Part shown: piece after piece, positions 61,366 to 64,000 of the stretch | How the letters are laid out: each line of letters starts with the position of its first letter | How positions within the stretch are numbered: the stretch's first letter is position 1 | Source of the DNA: Lactonifactor sp. BIOML-A5 | Lineage (GTDB): Bacteria > Bacillota > Clostridia > Lachnospirales > Lachnospiraceae | Reading direction: 5' to 3' | Assembly: GCF_009677585.1 (NCBI RefSeq) | Contig: NZ_WKYV01000024.1 | Location: 25,968-89,967, forward strand | DNA: 64,000 nt | Translations under genes and position numbers: made by a program | The notes under the pieces: generated by a model | Database searches by the model: none | What the model was told of the DNA's origin: nothing | The model's input: the letters and a program-made list of their open reading frames with translations, nothing else

Positions 61366-63894
61366 ATGAAACCGACAGAACTTAAAAAGGACCTGTACTG
61401 GACAGGGATCTGCGACACAGAGCTGAGGGTATTTGACATTATCATGGAGACCGAATTCGGAACTACTTACAATTCTTACCTGATAAAAGGCAGCAAAAAG
61501 ACAGCCCTTATTGAGACCGCCAAATATAAATTTTTCGATTCTTACGTAAAGAAGCTGGAAAGCCTCACGGATCTGAGCAAAATTGATTATATAATTGTCA
61601 ACCATACGGAGCCTGACCATGCGGGGAGTGTGGAGAAGCTGATAGAACTGAACCCCAATATTAAGATTGTGGGAACCGCGGCGGCTCTTGGATTTCTTAA
61701 GAATATTGTGAACAGAGACTTCTACAGTATTGCAGTGAAGGAAAATGATGTACTGTCTCTGGGTGATAAAAACCTGCGATTTATGATCCTTCCCAATCTC
61801 CACTGGCCGGATACCATGTATACTTACCTGGAAGAAGAACAGGTTCTTTTTACCTGTGACTCTTTCGGCAGCCACTACAGTTTTGACGGAATCCTTCTCA
61901 GTGAAGTGACAGATGAGGAGGGATACAAAAGCGCTGCAAAGTATTACTTTGACAATATCATAGGACCCTTTAAGCCATATATGCGTAAAGCCCTGAAACG
62001 GATTGAAGATCTTCCGGTCAGTATGATCTGTACGGGCCACGGCCCGGTGATTGACTGCAGAGTCAGGGAGATTATCGGCTGGAGTGATGAGTGGAGCAGA
62101 GAGACGAATCCGAATACAGAAAAAACGGTCATTATTCCCTATGTGAGTGCCTACGGATATACGAAAGAAATGGCAGAAGAGATAGCCCGGGGCATACAGG
62201 ACAGCGGTAAGATAGCTGTCCGCATGTACGACATGGTAGAAGCGGATCCTGCAAAGGTTATGGAGGAACTGGGGTATGCGGACGGCATCCTGTTCGGTAC
62301 GCCTACGATTGTGGGGGAAGCCTTGAAGCCTATCTGGGATCTTACCACCTCTATGTTCCCCAGAATACACGGCAAAAAGCTGGCCAGTGCTTTCGGCAGC
62401 TATGGGTGGAGCGGAGAAGGCGTGGAACACATTCTGGAGCGGCTCCGCCAGCTGCGGATGAAAGTAGTAGACGGACTAAAGGTACGTTTTAAATCCGGTA
62501 AAAATGATTTAATTGAGGCATATGAATATGGATACAATTTTGGCTGTATCCTTCAGAACAAAGAAAATCCCCGAACAAAATCTGCAAAGCGAGGTCTGGT
62601 AAAATGTCTGGTATGCGGGGAGATTTTTGACGAAAGTCTGCAGATTTGTCCGGTGTGCGGCGTGGGAAAGGAAAATTTTGTGCCGGTTGAGGAAGAGGAG
62701 AACAATTTTTGCAGGGATACCAGCGAAAAGTTCCTGATCCTGGGCAACGGTGCCGCAGGCGTCAGTGCGGCGGCTGCGATCCGTGAGCGAAATGCCACAT
62801 GCTCCATTGTCATGGTTTCTAATGAGGAAGTGCTCAGCTACAACCGTCCCATGCTGACAAAATCCATCCTTGCCGCTTTTCAGCCTTCGCAGCTTGCGAT
62901 CCACGAGGAGAGCTGGTATCAGGAGAAGAACATTATAAATGTGCTGGGAAGAACCGTCTCAAAGATTGACACAAAGGAAAAAGAAGTGGAATTTACCGAC
63001 GGCATGCGCCTGAAATATGATAAATGCATCTATGCTCTGGGATCTGAGTGCTTTGTACCCCCTATACCGGGCACGGAAAAGGAAGGGGTAATCGCTATCC
63101 GCAGGCTTACCGATGCGGTAGAGGTAGGCAGCCTTCTGCCTAAAATTAGGCATGCGGTTGTCATCGGAGGGGGTGTTCTGGGACTGGAAGCTGCCTGGGA
63201 GATCAGCAAATCCAAATGCCAGGTCACTGTTTTAGAAGCAGGGAGTCAGCTTATGGGCCGTCAGCTGGATGACGGAGCCAGCGCTCTTCTGAAAAAAATA
63301 GCGGAAGAACAGGGCATCCAGATCCGCCTGAATGCTAAAATCAGCGCCGTTGAGGGGGATACCAGCGCAGCAGGGGTGCGCATGGACGACGGGGAGGTGA
63401 TTCCCGCAGAACTTGTGATCATCTCCGCAGGAGTTCGGGCCAATACCGCGGTTGCGGATGGGGCTGGAATCAAAATCGACCGATCTGTGGTGGTTAATGA
63501 GAAAATGGAGACAAGTGAAGCGGATATCTATGCCTGCGGCGACTGTGCCCAGTTCCAGGGTATCAATTATGCCATCTGGCCCCAGGCTCTGGAGATGGGT
63601 AAGGTAGCCGGCGCAAACGCTGCCGGGGACAGTCTCGTATATGAGACGGTGCCTGCAGCTTTGAGTTTTCACGGAATGAATACCTCCCTGTATGCCATCG
63701 GCGATCCGGGCAAGAAGCCGGAGACAAAATATAAAAAGGCAGAGCTGGCGGATGAGTGGAAGAATACCTATGAGAAATACTACTTTGTAAATAACCGGCT
63801 GGCGGGGGCTATCCTCATAGGAGATACCTCAAAGATGGCGCAGGTGACACAGGCGATGGAAGAGAATCTGACATATAAAGAGATGTTTAAGTGA
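61366..63894 (+). CDS. Flavodiiron-rubredoxin-NADH oxidoreductase fusion (class F)
   Basis: 842 residues. Domains in order: beta-lactamase-like diiron domain (about 1-250) with ligands H80, E82, D84, H85 (NHTEPDH), His in NLHWPD, Asp in TCDSFG and His in CTGHGPV; flavodoxin (about 255-395, YVSAYGYTKEMAEE); rubredoxin (about 419-450, two CxxCG pairs); NADH:rubredoxin reductase (about 455-842) with FAD motif GNGAAGVSAA and NAD motif IGGGVLGLEAA. In one chain it moves electrons from NADH to reduce O2 or NO to harmless products. GAGAGG precedes ATG at 61366. It probably protects the cell during brief oxygen exposure. Confidence 0.93.
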   Translation: MKPTELKKDLYWTGICDTELRVFDIIMETEFGTTYNSYLIKGSKKTALIETAKYKFFDSYVKKLESLTDLSKIDYIIVNHTEPDHAGSVEKLIELNPNIKIVGTAAALGFLKNIVNRDFYSIAVKENDVLSLGDKNLRFMILPNLHWPDTMYTYLEEEQVLFTCDSFGSHYSFDGILLSEVTDEEGYKSAAKYYFDNIIGPFKPYMRKALKRIEDLPVSMICTGHGPVIDCRVREIIGWSDEWSRETNPNTEKTVIIPYVSAYGYTKEMAEEIARGIQDSGKIAVRMYDMVEADPAKVMEELGYADGILFGTPTIVGEALKPIWDLTTSMFPRIHGKKLASAFGSYGWSGEGVEHILERLRQLRMKVVDGLKVRFKSGKNDLIEAYEYGYNFGCILQNKENPRTKSAKRGLVKCLVCGEIFDESLQICPVCGVGKENFVPVEEEENNFCRDTSEKFLILGNGAAGVSAAAAIRERNATCSIVMVSNEEVLSYNRPMLTKSILAAFQPSQLAIHEESWYQEKNIINVLGRTVSKIDTKEKEVEFTDGMRLKYDKCIYALGSECFVPPIPGTEKEGVIAIRRLTDAVEVGSLLPKIRHAVVIGGGVLGLEAAWEISKSKCQVTVLEAGSQLMGRQLDDGASALLKKIAEEQGIQIRLNAKISAVEGDTSAAGVRMDDGEVIPAELVIISAGVRANTAVADGAGIKIDRSVVVNEKMETSEADIYACGDCAQFQGINYAIWPQALEMGKVAGANAAGDSLVYETVPAALSFHGMNTSLYAIGDPGKKPETKYKKAELADEWKNTYEKYYFVNNRLAGAILIGDTSKMAQVTQAMEENLTYKEMFK

Positions 63895-63965
63895 TTGGTT
63901 TTGGGATGTAAAGCTTAGGAAGAAGGTGGACTTCAGACGGACGGATATGGAAGGGCGGGCCGGAG

Positions 63966-64000
63966 GGCACTGGCACCCCATCCCCTGGGGTGCCAGTGCC
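63966..64000. repeat. Perfect hairpin at the window edge
   Basis: GGCACTGGCACCCCA (63966-63980) and its exact complement (63986-64000) flank a 5-base loop. It lies 70 bases after the flavodiiron stop. It may be a terminator stem whose T-run is beyond the window, or a REP-like repeat; its sequence type resembles GC-rich palindromes common in this group. Confidence 0.6.

Noticed and set aside
61102..62430. A 442-codon frame antisense to nrdB and the flavodiiron gene
   Set aside because: It spans two complete sense genes and has shadow-type composition.

Overview
The window reads as chromosome from an anaerobic low-to-mid GC Firmicute, most likely a gut Lachnospiraceae (Blautia-like; inference only). 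Supporting signs are the NifU-like plus GGGtGRT gene pair, DUF1540 and DUF4317 proteins, a phosphoketolase, many small GntR/TetR-linked ABC exporters, an O2-reducing flavodiiron protein, clostridial-type promoters (TTGACA/TATAAT) and strong AGGAGG ribosome sites. Almost every strand-coherent block is separated from the next by a visible hairpin terminator.

Layout. 1-1648: tail of a GntR regulator with its ABC ATPase and permease. 1769-3520: Fe-S scaffold and GGGtGRT protein. 3834-7761 (minus): two lipoproteins, a DUF1540 miniprotein, peptide deformylase behind tRNA-Ala(CGC) and tRNA-Val(CAC), a small unknown and a YoaP-type acetyltransferase. 7950-10833: NAD salvage operon nrtR-pncA-pncB with candidate NrtR operators. 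10974-13337: TetR plus ABC exporter; then DUF4317. 14685-17206 (minus): two adjacent radical SAM/SPASM enzymes, then an alpha/beta hydrolase. 18344-25057: YtrA-type GntR/ABC module, then a BceAB-like exporter with a NarL-type two-component system. 25093-31482: MgtC, AraC plus EamA exporter, phosphoketolase, an HPr-like protein and a CatA-like acetyltransferase.

31688-43773 is a carbohydrate locus. It has two paralogous LacI regulators, each carrying a second sugar-binding domain resembling the locus's own ABC binding protein, then a dehydrogenase, a complete sugar ABC transporter, two xylose-isomerase-like enzymes and a Gfo/Idh/MocA oxidoreductase. Three identical TTTACGTAAA palindromes lie before the two regulators and the operon. 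43886-45975 holds a serine recombinase facing a long HTH protein of unknown role.

46300-56888 is the most striking region. A cyclic-di-GMP-I riboswitch followed by a terminator precedes an HU-like protein, an ER-type (SipW-like) signal peptidase, a TasA/camelysin-like protein, three further surface proteins (two with the same type of signal peptide) and a giant beta-helix adhesin. The adhesin is interrupted by one in-frame amber codon and one frameshift. It looks like a second-messenger-controlled matrix-fibre or biofilm operon.

56969-63894: an orphan restriction-endonuclease-like gene (minus), then class I ribonucleotide reductase (nrdA, nrdB) followed by a flavodiiron-rubredoxin-NADH oxidoreductase fusion. 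The last bases begin a perfect hairpin that runs to the window edge.
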